A stretch of 64,000 nucleotides of DNA from Dasania phycosphaerae (GTDB lineage: Bacteria > Pseudomonadota > Gammaproteobacteria > Pseudomonadales > Dasaniaceae): assembly GCF_026891035.1 (NCBI RefSeq), contig NZ_JAPTGG010000003.1, positions 124,001-188,000 on the forward strand, in the 5' to 3' direction. Position 1 is the first letter of the stretch. Every line of letters begins with the position of its first letter. Below the pieces are notes generated by a model, which was given only the letters and a program-made list of their open reading frames with translations, was not told where the DNA came from and did no database searches. The translations under genes and the position numbers were made by a program. Positions 50,387 to 59,208 of this stretch are shown in pieces.

Positions 50387-51594
50387 CTTAGCTCGGCAAC
50401 TAATTGTTCTATGGCTTGGCAGCGGCTGCCCTCTAAAGGCTGATGGAAAAAGCGTTTAAGCCATTGTTGTTTTTCGCTAACGTTGAGAGATGATTGCGCT
50501 AACAGGGCCTCCAATGTGGAGGCTAGTTGCGGCCAAGTTTGGGTGAGTGGGCCGGGAAACTGGTTTTCATAATCATATAGCAAGCCGCGTGCGCCTTGGT
50601 ATTGTTCCATATCGAAGGCATAGCCCACAATGGGTTTGTCCAACAGCAAAAAATCTACCCACAAGCTGGAGTAATCGGTAATTAATATATCCGTATTGCG
50701 CATTACTGTGTTTAGCTCGGGGTAATGGCGATAATCCAAATCCAATACATTAGTATTATCTATAAATGGACTAAATAAACCTTGATCTCTTGGGTGGGCA
50801 CGTATGCCTAATACGGCATTGTGCTGGGCTAAAATAGCTTTTAACTGGGTAATGGTTTCAGTAGTGAAGCCACAGGCTTTGCGATCATAGTCGCGAAAAG
50901 TCGGGGCATATAAAATTAACTTTTTACCATTGAGTAGGGCTTTGAGTTTGCTTTGGTCGGCGGCTAAATCCTGAGGAAGTTGCTCAGCTGGGCTGGTGAG
51001 CCAGTCGTTGCGTGGAATCCCCGTTACTTTTATACGTTGGGCATCCATTAAAAAGCATCCGGCGATGAGTGCTCTTTCAGTCATTGAAGATACGCAGAAA
51101 GCATCAATGCCTAAGCCACGTTTAAATAGCTTGGCTAAGCTGCTGCGCTTAAATTTATAGTCTAGGTTACACATGCCCTTTAAAGGGATGCCATGCCACA
51201 GGTTAATCACTTTAGGTTTAAGCATGCCATACAGGCCGCGCAATTCTTGGGTGCCGTGGGTGACAAAATAAGCATGGGTGTTGCAGCGTAGGCGAAAGTG
51301 GCCCTGCCGCCAGCTATGAGGAAACACCACGGTGATACCTGGGTATAGTTGTTGGTATTTCGCTATCTCGTCATCACGCGCATTGATTATATAGGGCGTA
51401 ACGTTGGCTTGTTGGTAGGCGTAGTCCAGCATAGCACGAACGTTGCCATCTAAACCTTGATGCTCACTAAGTAGAAAGCCCCAAATTTGTTGTTTGCTGT
51501 TCGTTTTTATTACTGTTAGCGAAAGTAGTTTAGCCAGTGGTGAGAGCAGGCTGGTGATTTGCTGTATGCGTTTTTGAGTGCGCTTAGAGTACAT
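50383..51594 (-). CDS. CDP-glycerol glycerophosphotransferase family protein (TagB/TagF-like)
   Basis: 403 residues. The signature blocks of the family are present: VINLWHGIPLKGM (catalytic histidine), LYAPTFRDYD, LGIRAHPRDQGLF, and near residue 300 ILITDYSSLWVDFLLLDKP followed by YDYENQFPGPL. It transfers glycerophosphate from CDP-glycerol to an acceptor glycan. The acceptor here is unknown; LPS core or a secreted polysaccharide is likely given the neighbours. It is peripheral: no signal peptide. The N terminus is amphipathic, which would fit membrane association. It is convergent with the TagD gene, so the two must be transcribed from separate promoters. Confidence 0.9.
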   Translation of the reverse strand: MYSKRTQKRIQQITSLLSPLAKLLSLTVIKTNSKQQIWGFLLSEHQGLDGNVRAMLDYAYQQANVTPYIINARDDEIAKYQQLYPGITVVFPHSWRQGHFRLRCNTHAYFVTHGTQELRGLYGMLKPKVINLWHGIPLKGMCNLDYKFKRSSLAKLFKRGLGIDAFCVSSMTERALIAGCFLMDAQRIKVTGIPRNDWLTSPAEQLPQDLAADQSKLKALLNGKKLILYAPTFRDYDRKACGFTTETITQLKAILAQHNAVLGIRAHPRDQGLFSPFIDNTNVLDLDYRHYPELNTVMRNTDILITDYSSLWVDFLLLDKPIVGYAFDMEQYQGARGLLYDYENQFPGPLTQTWPQLASTLEALLAQSSLNVSEKQQWLKRFFHQPLEGSRCQAIEQLVAELS

Positions 51595-51624
51595 GCGTGC
51601 GTGGCCTTAGCGAAATATGAGTTA

Positions 51625-52446
51625 TTAGGATAGCGGGTAAATAAGTCCATTATCGACATGAGCACGGGGCAGGTTGGGTGAACCCAGCCGGTCGGGGTTT
51701 TTGGTGCTTAGCCTATGCATGGTTGTCTGGTAGACCTCCAGTGACAGGTGGCTGGCTGCTGATTGATCAAACCGCGAATAGTGTTGTAAATAACTTTGGT
51801 AAAAACGCATGCGGTCAGTACGGCTAAGGTCTATGGCGGCTAGCATACCTATTTGCACTAGGTTTTTTACAATAAGCTTATAGGGTATATGCGTATATGA
51901 TTGATTGCGCTCATTGTCGATGAGATGGAAGGTGTAAGGTTGCTTGCCTAGTTCCACCAGCACATTGTTAGGCCTAAGGTCACCGTGGACTATGCCAGCA
52001 GTATGTAACTGAGCAACCAGTTTGCCCATGGCGCGCAGCAGCTCGCGTTTCCAATATAAGGCGGCGCGATTGCAGGGTGACCGAAAGTAGCTGGCTATGC
52101 AGCTGCCTACACCGATGCCGTTTACTGCCTCCGTGAGCATAAACTCGCGGCCGCCACTGAGCTTGCCCCAGGCAATGACGGCTGGAGTGTTAAAGCCTTG
52201 CTTGGGTAGTATTTTAGCCTGTGTTATAGCCCGCTGGCAGCGGCTGCCTCGTAACCAGGCCTTAGGTGTTTCCCAAATATTGCGAGGTAGAAAAGCCTTG
52301 TAAAACAGCTTGCGGTCGGCATTAACGGCCACTTTAGCATAGGGCGATGAGTCTACCCATTGCCAGCCGCTGGGCAGTGCCGTGGTGTTAAGTTGCTCTA
52401 TCTCGGCTGCTAAGGTTGTGTTGCTAGGGGCTAGCCATGAAATCAT
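51625..52446 (-). CDS. LPS-kinase-like protein (WaaP/RIO-type fold)
   Basis: 273 residues. A kinase fold is indicated by HGDLRPNNVLVELG near residue 151 (catalytic aspartate and asparagine) and LIDNERNQSY in place of DFG, with an N-terminal strand KVAVNADRKLFYKAFLPRNIWE. It resembles the WaaP/InaA/WaaY superfamily that phosphorylates core sugars, but is more distant than the two kinases upstream. It is 30 bases behind the glycerophosphotransferase gene in reading order on the same strand, so the two are probably cotranscribed, with this gene first. Confidence 0.78.
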   Translation of the reverse strand: MISWLAPSNTTLAAEIEQLNTTALPSGWQWVDSSPYAKVAVNADRKLFYKAFLPRNIWETPKAWLRGSRCQRAITQAKILPKQGFNTPAVIAWGKLSGGREFMLTEAVNGIGVGSCIASYFRSPCNRAALYWKRELLRAMGKLVAQLHTAGIVHGDLRPNNVLVELGKQPYTFHLIDNERNQSYTHIPYKLIVKNLVQIGMLAAIDLSRTDRMRFYQSYLQHYSRFDQSAASHLSLEVYQTTMHRLSTKNPDRLGSPNLPRAHVDNGLIYPLS

Positions 52447-52599
52447 GGGTTAATCTCTTGGGGGCTGGGTGTGGCAATAATACAAATCTTGTGAGGGGAT
52501 TGCATGGCTATTCTGCGCTTTAAAGCTGGTTAGAGAGGGCTAATGGTTTTTGACTTGATATGATAACATGCTGTTTTTCTTGAATAATCAATCATTTTC

Positions 52600-54096
52600 A
52601 TGCTTTTTAACTCTCATATCTTTATTTTTATATTCCTGCCCTTAGTGTGGCTGGGGTATAACTATTTTAAGTCGGCTGGCAGGCAGGAGTCAGGCATCAT
52701 CTTTTTGGTGTTCAGTAGCTTGGTTTTTTATGGCTATTGGAATGCTTATTATTTGCTCTTAATTGGCTGTTCTATAGTCGCCAACTATGGCATGGGTTTA
52801 TTGATAGAGCGGCCAAGCCGGTATAAGCGAGCTTGGCTAGTTCTTGGTGTTGCTGGCAACCTGCTTCTACTGGCCTATTACAAGTACTTGGGTTTTTTTG
52901 TTTTAAATTACAACTATTTTGCCGAAACGCCGGTGGCGTTAGAGTCTATTATATTACCGCTGGCAATATCCTTCTTTACATTCCAGCAGATAACTTACTT
53001 GGTCGATAGCGCTAAAGGGCTGACTAGCGAACATAGCTTCTGGCATTACTGCCTGTACGTCACTTTCTTCCCACAGCTAATAGCTGGCCCCATAGTCCAT
53101 CACAAAGAAATGCTGCCACAATTTACCCGGCCGCAGCCTAGGGCAATTCAATATAGCGACTTGGCTATAGGTATCAGTATTTTTGCCATGGGTCTGTTTA
53201 AGAAGGTGATGGTCGCGGATAATCTGGCGCCTTATGCTGGCGACGTCTTTTCTCATGCTGAAGCAGGTTTGCCGCTCAGTGCTTACGATGCTTGGGTGGG
53301 GGCGCTGGCTTACACATTCCAGTTGTATTTTGATTTTTCGGGCTATGCCGATATGGCTATAGGTATAGCCAGAATGTTTTCTATTAGGCTGCCGCTAAAT
53401 TTCAACTCACCCTATAAGGCCAATAGTATTATCGATTTTTGGCGGCGCTGGCATATGACGTTGTCGCGGTTTTTGCGGGACTACCTTTATATTCCCCTAG
53501 GTGGCTCACGCAAGGGTAAGTTTAGGCGATTAATCAATCTATTTGTCACTATGTTGCTGGGAGGTTTGTGGCACGGAGCTGGTTGGACGTTTGTAGCGTG
53601 GGGTTGTTTGCATGGTGTTTACTTAGTGATAAACCATGGTTGGCGCAGTTTTATTTCGACTAATGATATGGCAGGTAAAGGGAGTTCAGAAAACAGAGTT
53701 CAGCAATGGTTGCTGGCAGCGCTATCGAGAGTGCTAACCATACTGGCTATAGTGATTGCTTGGGTATTTTTTAGAGCAGTAGATATCAGCTCAGCGGTAG
53801 ATATAGTTACGGCCATGTTGGGATTTACAGATGATACGAGTGAAATTTTCAAGGTTTCAAAATCACTGCCAGCAATTGTGTTGCTATTTCTATGGGTTTG
53901 GCTATTTCCCAATGTTCAAGAAGTAATGAAAAAGTACCGCCCGGCTTATGACTTCGAGTCGAAAAAGTTTGAATCTAGCGTGGTTATGGTTTTATGGCGG
54001 CCAACACTAAAATGGTTTTTTGTGGTAATGCCTATGTTGGTTGTTGCAGTGCTAAATCTTACCCAGTTGAGTGAATTTATCTACTTTCAATTTTGA
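52600..54096 (+). CDS. MBOAT-family O-acyltransferase (AlgI-like)
   Basis: 498 residues with about 11 hydrophobic segments. Near residue 280 is RRWHMTLSRFLRDYLYIPLGG and near 321 GGLWHGAGWTFVAWG, the two MBOAT blocks whose histidine is catalytic. The AlgI/DltB-type members move acyl groups across the inner membrane to periplasmic sugars or polymers. The next gene is an SGNH-like protein, which often completes acyl transfer. The two genes are coupled: the stop lies two bases from the next ATG. Alginate genes are absent, so a different acceptor is expected. Confidence 0.93.
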   Translation: MLFNSHIFIFIFLPLVWLGYNYFKSAGRQESGIIFLVFSSLVFYGYWNAYYLLLIGCSIVANYGMGLLIERPSRYKRAWLVLGVAGNLLLLAYYKYLGFFVLNYNYFAETPVALESIILPLAISFFTFQQITYLVDSAKGLTSEHSFWHYCLYVTFFPQLIAGPIVHHKEMLPQFTRPQPRAIQYSDLAIGISIFAMGLFKKVMVADNLAPYAGDVFSHAEAGLPLSAYDAWVGALAYTFQLYFDFSGYADMAIGIARMFSIRLPLNFNSPYKANSIIDFWRRWHMTLSRFLRDYLYIPLGGSRKGKFRRLINLFVTMLLGGLWHGAGWTFVAWGCLHGVYLVINHGWRSFISTNDMAGKGSSENRVQQWLLAALSRVLTILAIVIAWVFFRAVDISSAVDIVTAMLGFTDDTSEIFKVSKSLPAIVLLFLWVWLFPNVQEVMKKYRPAYDFESKKFESSVVMVLWRPTLKWFFVVMPMLVVAVLNLTQLSEFIYFQF

Positions 54097-54098
54097 TT

Positions 54099-55271
54099 AT
54101 GTTTAAACAGTATTTTTTGACATTGCTGGCAGTTGTTGTTTTTGTGGTATTGGCTACAGCTGGCTTTTGTTGGGCGGTTGACCCATATGGCTTGTATGGG
54201 GCGTATACGAACGAAGGTAGCTTTAAAAAGCCAGAAGTTAATAATCAAATTCGTTTACATAAGCGGGCACAGTTACAGCGTAATCAATATGATGCGTTGA
54301 TATTGGGTAATTCGCGCGCTTTTCGGGCTTATGATCCGGAGCATGAGTTTTTTGAGGGGTATAGGTCATATAACCTTGCGTTAAGTGGCGCTCACATTAA
54401 TGAAGTTTATCATTCCTTGATATATGCAAGCAGGTATTCCGATATTAAAAAGGTGCTTTTGGTTTTGGATTATAGCCTGCAAAAAGATATCGAGGCTTCA
54501 GATTATATTCCTTCGGCAAAAACGTTTAAAAGCTCAGGTTTTGAATTTGGAGATGTTGCTTCTGATTTTCGTGACACATTACTATCTGTGGCGGCTTTAA
54601 AAGATAGCGGGAAAATATTTCTGTCTAAAGATGGGGCGGATAGAGACAGGGTTACCGAAAAAGGATTTTATAAAATAAAAAGGGAAAATTATTTTGAAAA
54701 GGAGTTCAGGCGATTAGAGCTGGGATATTTAGAAAAATTAGTTAAAAGCAATGTGGCTAGTCAGTTGTTAGCAAATCATAAATTGTATAAAGAAAAATAT
54801 CATGAGTTATTGGCATTCTTATATGAAAATAAAATTGATACCACAATTATAATTTCACCATTGCACGCTAGATTTTTGCAGGTCTATCACGAAGCGGGTT
54901 TATGGCCAGATTTTGAAGCTTGGAAAACCTTGTTAGTCAAAGAGAACGCATTGCTTGCCAATACATACGGTATGAAACCATACCCCTTATATGACGCCGC
55001 TGTATATAACGCTATGAATGAAGAATTAATTAGGAAAGATGTGGCTGCACGGTGGTATTTTGAGTCCTCACATGCCAAGCCTGAGTATGGGGCATCATTG
55101 TTGAATGAAGTAATGTCTGCGAGGGGAGGTGACTTTGCTGTGAGATTAGATGCCGGAGATTTAGAGACGCATCTAAGATCACAGAAGGAGAAGTGGCGGC
55201 ACTATCTGGAAAGAGCCGGTGAGCAGATTTTGCATATAAACCGTGCGGGCGCGAGATTGATTAATAAATAG
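54099..55271 (+). CDS. Membrane-anchored SGNH-like partner of the MBOAT protein
   Basis: About 390 residues from the ATG at 54099; an upstream TTG adds two residues. A single N-terminal hydrophobic helix (FLTLLAVVVFVVLATAGFCWA) exposes the rest to the periplasm. Near residue 67 ILGNSRAFRAY resembles the block I serine motif of SGNH hydrolases, and near 322 ESSHAKPEYG could be block V with the catalytic histidine. These features match the DUF-type SGNH partners of AlgI-like proteins that transfer acetyl groups to polysaccharides. Codon use here is clearly AT-rich. Confidence 0.75.
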   Translation: MFKQYFLTLLAVVVFVVLATAGFCWAVDPYGLYGAYTNEGSFKKPEVNNQIRLHKRAQLQRNQYDALILGNSRAFRAYDPEHEFFEGYRSYNLALSGAHINEVYHSLIYASRYSDIKKVLLVLDYSLQKDIEASDYIPSAKTFKSSGFEFGDVASDFRDTLLSVAALKDSGKIFLSKDGADRDRVTEKGFYKIKRENYFEKEFRRLELGYLEKLVKSNVASQLLANHKLYKEKYHELLAFLYENKIDTTIIISPLHARFLQVYHEAGLWPDFEAWKTLLVKENALLANTYGMKPYPLYDAAVYNAMNEELIRKDVAARWYFESSHAKPEYGASLLNEVMSARGGDFAVRLDAGDLETHLRSQKEKWRHYLERAGEQILHINRAGARLINK

Positions 55272-55434
55272 GCGGAAAATAAGAGGGGGTCGCTGAAATA
55301 CGCTGGAGATAATGTGCTAATATGCGGCCTCAAATTAAGGATTGGCTGGTTGGTTAAGATAGCCCAGCCTGTATGGATAACAGGGCATTAGAGGCGAGAG
55401 TGCATCCATATCTCAATATGGCTACGTGGTATAT

Positions 55435-56562
55435 ATGTCAAATAATAAACAAAGTAAGGTTGTGCTACAGATACTGAAATCGGTAGATAGCAGTATTAGT
55501 TCGGTGGCGTACTCAATATCGAGCTCAGTTCAGAACGCCGGTTTAAAGTCGCATGCACTGTTGCTAAGAGGAGAAGATGAAAGCGCCCTTAAAAGAAAAT
55601 TTGATCGAGTAGATAGCCTCGATTTAGATGTGGAGCACTGGGAGGGCTTTAGGGTAAAGCTATTTATCAAGCTCTTAAAATATATGAGGCGAGCACGGCC
55701 TGATGTGGTACTGGTACATCGTTACAAAGAGTTTGCTTTACTGGCTATTATCTCAAAGATAATAAAAGGGCCTAAAGTTGTAGCCGTTTTTCATGGTGAG
55801 CGTGGATTCGCGTCATGGTTTAGGCGTCTTTCTTGTTCGTTGTATATGGATGAGAGTTGCTATTTAGTGGCTGTGTCGGGCAGTGTTAAGCGATATTTAT
55901 TAAGTAGTATTCCAGGTCTACATCCATCAAAAGTTCAGGTTATTCACAATGGTATTGACTTTAAAAAAATTGAGTCCTCTTTGCTGGGTCGAGAGGAGGC
56001 TAGGGCTGCCGTTGGTGTTAAGGCTAGCGATGTGGTTTATGGTTCCATTGGTCGCTTAGTTAAGGCTAAGGGGACTGATGTGTTAGTAAAGGCTTTTAGT
56101 GAAATTGCTACCTTAAATCCGAAAGCCGTTTTGGTCTTGATGGGCGATGGCGCAGAAAAAGAAAAAATAGAGGATCTGTGTAGGTCGCTGGGAGTGCGCG
56201 AACAGGTAAAAATTTTAGGGAATGTTGAGTCTGCAAGCTGCTATTTAAAAGCATTTGATTTTTTTGTTTTTCCCTCATTGCGAGAAGGGTTTGGCTTGGC
56301 GCTGGTTGAGGCCATGGCTGCAAAAGTGCCAGTTATATTTTCAGACTTGGATATTTTTAGGGCGCTAGCAATTGATCATAAATATATGGTTGAGGCCAAT
56401 AATGTAACCGACTTGGCACATAAGATGGAGGAAGTGGCTTGTGATGAAGAGTTGGTGCGGAAAGCTATTGTTGAAAAGCAGTATGTCTATGCCCTGGAGC
56501 ACTTTTCTATAGAAAGAGCTGTTTTTTCATATCAAAAGTACCTGGTTGAGAATTTGTTGTGA
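55435..56562 (+). CDS. Glycosyltransferase family 4 protein
   Basis: About 375 residues from the ATG at 55435; a GTG at 55426 is an alternative, and neither has a strong ribosome site. The Rossmann-like N domain is followed by the GT4 C domain: GSIGRLVKAKGTDVLVKAFSEI, VLMGDGAEKEKIEDL, and EX7E as FPSLREGFGLALVEAMAAKVP. It should add a sugar to LPS core or O-antigen from a nucleotide sugar. Donor unknown. It overlaps the downstream ligase gene by four bases. Confidence 0.9.
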   Translation: MSNNKQSKVVLQILKSVDSSISSVAYSISSSVQNAGLKSHALLLRGEDESALKRKFDRVDSLDLDVEHWEGFRVKLFIKLLKYMRRARPDVVLVHRYKEFALLAIISKIIKGPKVVAVFHGERGFASWFRRLSCSLYMDESCYLVAVSGSVKRYLLSSIPGLHPSKVQVIHNGIDFKKIESSLLGREEARAAVGVKASDVVYGSIGRLVKAKGTDVLVKAFSEIATLNPKAVLVLMGDGAEKEKIEDLCRSLGVREQVKILGNVESASCYLKAFDFFVFPSLREGFGLALVEAMAAKVPVIFSDLDIFRALAIDHKYMVEANNVTDLAHKMEEVACDEELVRKAIVEKQYVYALEHFSIERAVFSYQKYLVENLL

Positions 56563-57731
56563 CAAAAGTAAATTTAACTAACGGGCTGGCCATTTTTGTA
56601 TTGCTAGGGCTGGCATTATCTTTTGCTTACCCGGCTTTTTTAATTGAAAGTGGTTCTCCTAAAGCTATTTATTACGTAATGGTGATACTGCCTGGGTTGA
56701 TATTACTGTGTTTAGATGGTGCTGTTTTTGCAGAAAGCCTCAAAAGTAACCGCGGCATGCAACTGGTTTTTATAATGTTGGCTTATTGGTGTATGACGCT
56801 GTTATGGGGTAGTGAGGGAGTAGCTGGCTCGCAATTTAGACGAATGCTTGCAGTGCTGATTTATCTGTGTGTGGTATGGCATGTATTCACCCATTATCCG
56901 CAGTTTATTACACGTTTTTATTTTTTGCTTTTTGTCTTGTTTGCGGTGGGTGTGTTTTGGAGTTTGGGGACATTTCCTTCAGTAAAAATCTTGCTTGGCG
57001 GCCATAGGCTGGGCAACAAGGCAGGCTTTGGTCAGGCTATACATGCTGCGCATTATTACGGAGTGTTTTTTTCTTTGGCGTTAGGGTTTTTGTTGTTTTC
57101 TAAGCATCGAGTGTTGCTTATTCTCTCCGGTGCTGTATGTGGATTGGCTTTGCTGGCGATTATATTAACAAAGTCCAGAGGGAGTTATTTAGCTGTGGCT
57201 GTGGCCGTAATTTTTGCTGCAGGCCTGTATGTCAGGCACTATAAAAAATATATCTTGGCGGCTGGGCTATGTGTCGTACTAGCGCTCTTGGCTTTGGCTA
57301 TCTATCACTACTATCCTGCGTTTATTTTGAGCCGTGGAAGCTCCCACCGCTATGAGATTTGGGCGGAGGCTTGGCATATGATACAGGGTAACTTCTGGCT
57401 GGGTATTGGTTTGGGGGAGAGGCCAGGGATTACAGCTCGCGGTTTTGCTCATGCACATAATTTGTACCTGAATATATGGCTAACGACGGGTGTCTTTGGG
57501 CTATTGCTCTTCCTTTTGGCTGTGGGGTGGGTAGTAGCTAGAGCGATTAGGAGGCCTTTAAATAAAGTGGCTGGATGCTTAACTGCGATGGTCTTTTTCT
57601 TAGCTGCTATGATGACGGATTCGCAGCAATTGATAAATTCGCCTAATGAGGCTTGGTTATGCTTTTGGTTTTGTTTTGCCTGTTTAGCTGGGTGCAATGC
57701 TGTTAATGCGGCCCCTGTTCTGGCTAAGTAG
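56559..57731 (+). CDS. O-antigen ligase family membrane protein (WaaL candidate)
   Basis: 390 residues with about 10-11 hydrophobic segments and the long periplasmic loop near residues 240-290, which contains YYPAFILSRGSSHRYEIW and ARGFAHAHNLYLNIWLTTG. The HxHNxY-like loop and a preceding Arg match the Wzy_C/WaaL ligase superfamily. It could ligate O-antigen to core (WaaL) or polymerise repeat units (Wzy); position beside a Wzz gene fits either. Start is GTG overlapping the previous stop (GTGA). Confidence 0.85.
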   Translation: MTKVNLTNGLAIFVLLGLALSFAYPAFLIESGSPKAIYYVMVILPGLILLCLDGAVFAESLKSNRGMQLVFIMLAYWCMTLLWGSEGVAGSQFRRMLAVLIYLCVVWHVFTHYPQFITRFYFLLFVLFAVGVFWSLGTFPSVKILLGGHRLGNKAGFGQAIHAAHYYGVFFSLALGFLLFSKHRVLLILSGAVCGLALLAIILTKSRGSYLAVAVAVIFAAGLYVRHYKKYILAAGLCVVLALLALAIYHYYPAFILSRGSSHRYEIWAEAWHMIQGNFWLGIGLGERPGITARGFAHAHNLYLNIWLTTGVFGLLLFLLAVGWVVARAIRRPLNKVAGCLTAMVFFLAAMMTDSQQLINSPNEAWLCFWFCFACLAGCNAVNAAPVLAK

Positions 57732-57835
57732 TGGGTGGTCGGTAGAAATGGGTGTCTATACAGTGTTCAGGCCTAGTATAAATGCTGTAAACTCCCCCGC
57801 CATAAAAGTTTAACGAATAATATGGAAGAAACACT

Positions 57836-58885
57836 ATGCAAGCTTCACGTTTAGTAGATAACCAATCTCAGGATGAAGTGGATCTATTTGCGCTGGCGGC
57901 AGCGCTATGGGCTAGAAAAGGCCTGGTTATTGCCGTTATGTTGGCAGTTGTAGGTTTAGCGGCTCTGTATTTAACTTATGCGCCAAAAGTGTATGAGGCC
58001 AAGGTCTACTTAAGTGAGGTGCAGCCCGCAGATATAGCGATACTAAACGCTGCAGATAGGTATATGTCGCAGCCTGCGGCAGTAACTAAAGAGCTAGCTT
58101 TTGCTTTATTGCAAAAAAACCTTAACTCTATAGCCATGGCAACCGCCTATTTTAAGCAGGATATGGAAGGTGTGTATAGGCAGGGAGGGGATAAACGGTC
58201 TGTTGCTGAGTTGGTTAGGGGGGGGTTTTTGAAGTCCTTGGGTGTAACCAAACCAGATAAGGGTAGCGAATATTTGGCGGTAACCTACCAATACATGGAT
58301 CCTAGATATACCGCTAAATGGCTCAACGGCTATATTAGCTATGTTGATAATAAGACTAGGCATGAGTTACTCAAGGCAGCTATCGACAACAAAGTGCTAG
58401 CCATCAATGAGTATAAAAAGCAGGTTGCTTCGCTGCGGTCGGTATATGAAAAAAGGCTGCAGGATAGAATTGTTCTCTTAGAGGAAGCATATAGTATTGC
58501 GAAGCAGTTGGGGTTTGAAAAACCAGTATCTAGCAATGCCGGCAATAAAATCCTTATCAGCAATCTTGATGAAAGTTTACTTTATATGAGAGGGAGTGAA
58601 GTGTTGCGGGCTGAGCTGGACGCTCTAAAGTCACGCACCCAAAGAGACTCCTTTATTCCTGATATTCGTTTTATCCAAGAGAAGATTACTTATCTAGAAT
58701 CGTTAACGTTCAATGTTAATGAGATAAAGGTTGTAAATATTGATGGCTGGGCGGTTGAGCCAGAAAGTAGTGTAAAGCCTAAAAAGGCTTTAGTGCTAGT
58801 GTTAGCGGGTATGCTGGGTGGTCTGCTGGGCGTTTTTGTTGTGTTAATTCAATGGGCTATTGATAATCGTAAGTATGGCGAGTAA
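57836..58885 (+). CDS. wzz: Wzz-type chain-length determinant protein
   Basis: 349 residues with the Wzz architecture: a membrane helix near residues 32-50 (GLVIAVMLAVVGLAALYLTY), a periplasmic domain of about 270 residues, and a second helix near 320-342 following a proline- and lysine-rich segment (PESSVKPKKALVLVLAGMLGG). Such proteins set the modal length of O-antigen in Wzy-dependent synthesis. GGAAGA precedes the ATG by eight bases. Placed between the ligase/polymerase candidate and the sugar-nucleotide genes. The absence of a fused tyrosine kinase argues against a capsule copolymerase of the Wzc type. Confidence 0.9.
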   Translation: MQASRLVDNQSQDEVDLFALAAALWARKGLVIAVMLAVVGLAALYLTYAPKVYEAKVYLSEVQPADIAILNAADRYMSQPAAVTKELAFALLQKNLNSIAMATAYFKQDMEGVYRQGGDKRSVAELVRGGFLKSLGVTKPDKGSEYLAVTYQYMDPRYTAKWLNGYISYVDNKTRHELLKAAIDNKVLAINEYKKQVASLRSVYEKRLQDRIVLLEEAYSIAKQLGFEKPVSSNAGNKILISNLDESLLYMRGSEVLRAELDALKSRTQRDSFIPDIRFIQEKITYLESLTFNVNEIKVVNIDGWAVEPESSVKPKKALVLVLAGMLGGLLGVFVVLIQWAIDNRKYGE

Positions 58886-59208
58886 ATCAGTATAAGAGTG
58901 CAAATATAACATGTGATGTTTGGCATGTGGTTACTGCAATAGAGCGTTTCTTGGAGTTGTTTTTTAGGATTGATAAGCATTGATGCTTCTAGATGTCCAT
59001 ACAGATATTTGGCAAATACACTAAGTATAATCATTTTTAAGTTTGGTCGAGCTTTGTCGCTGAATCGGCTTGCGCTGAGTATGTTTATCTTAGTGGGGGT
59101 GTTGGCGGGGAGCTATGCTTTGATTTCTAGGCGGAGTTTAACAAGATGGAAAGCATGGGGCTTGATCTGTGCTAGCTGTTATTTAAGTGTAAAAGATAAG
59201 GTGAAAAA
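58886..59208. other. Gene-poor stretch between wzz and wbpA
   Basis: 323 bases between the wzz stop and the wbpA start. An 80-codon plus-strand frame from 58970 reaches 59212 and holds one hydrophobic segment (LALSMFILVGVLAGSYALIS), but it overlaps wbpA slightly and resembles nothing I know. It may be a small membrane protein or a decayed remnant. I see no clear terminator. Confidence 0.4.

Noticed and set aside
57729..57746. GGTCGGTAG resembling an ops/JUMPstart element before wzz
   Set aside because: Only a partial match to the GGCGGTAGCGTG consensus and the longer JUMPstart sequence is absent.
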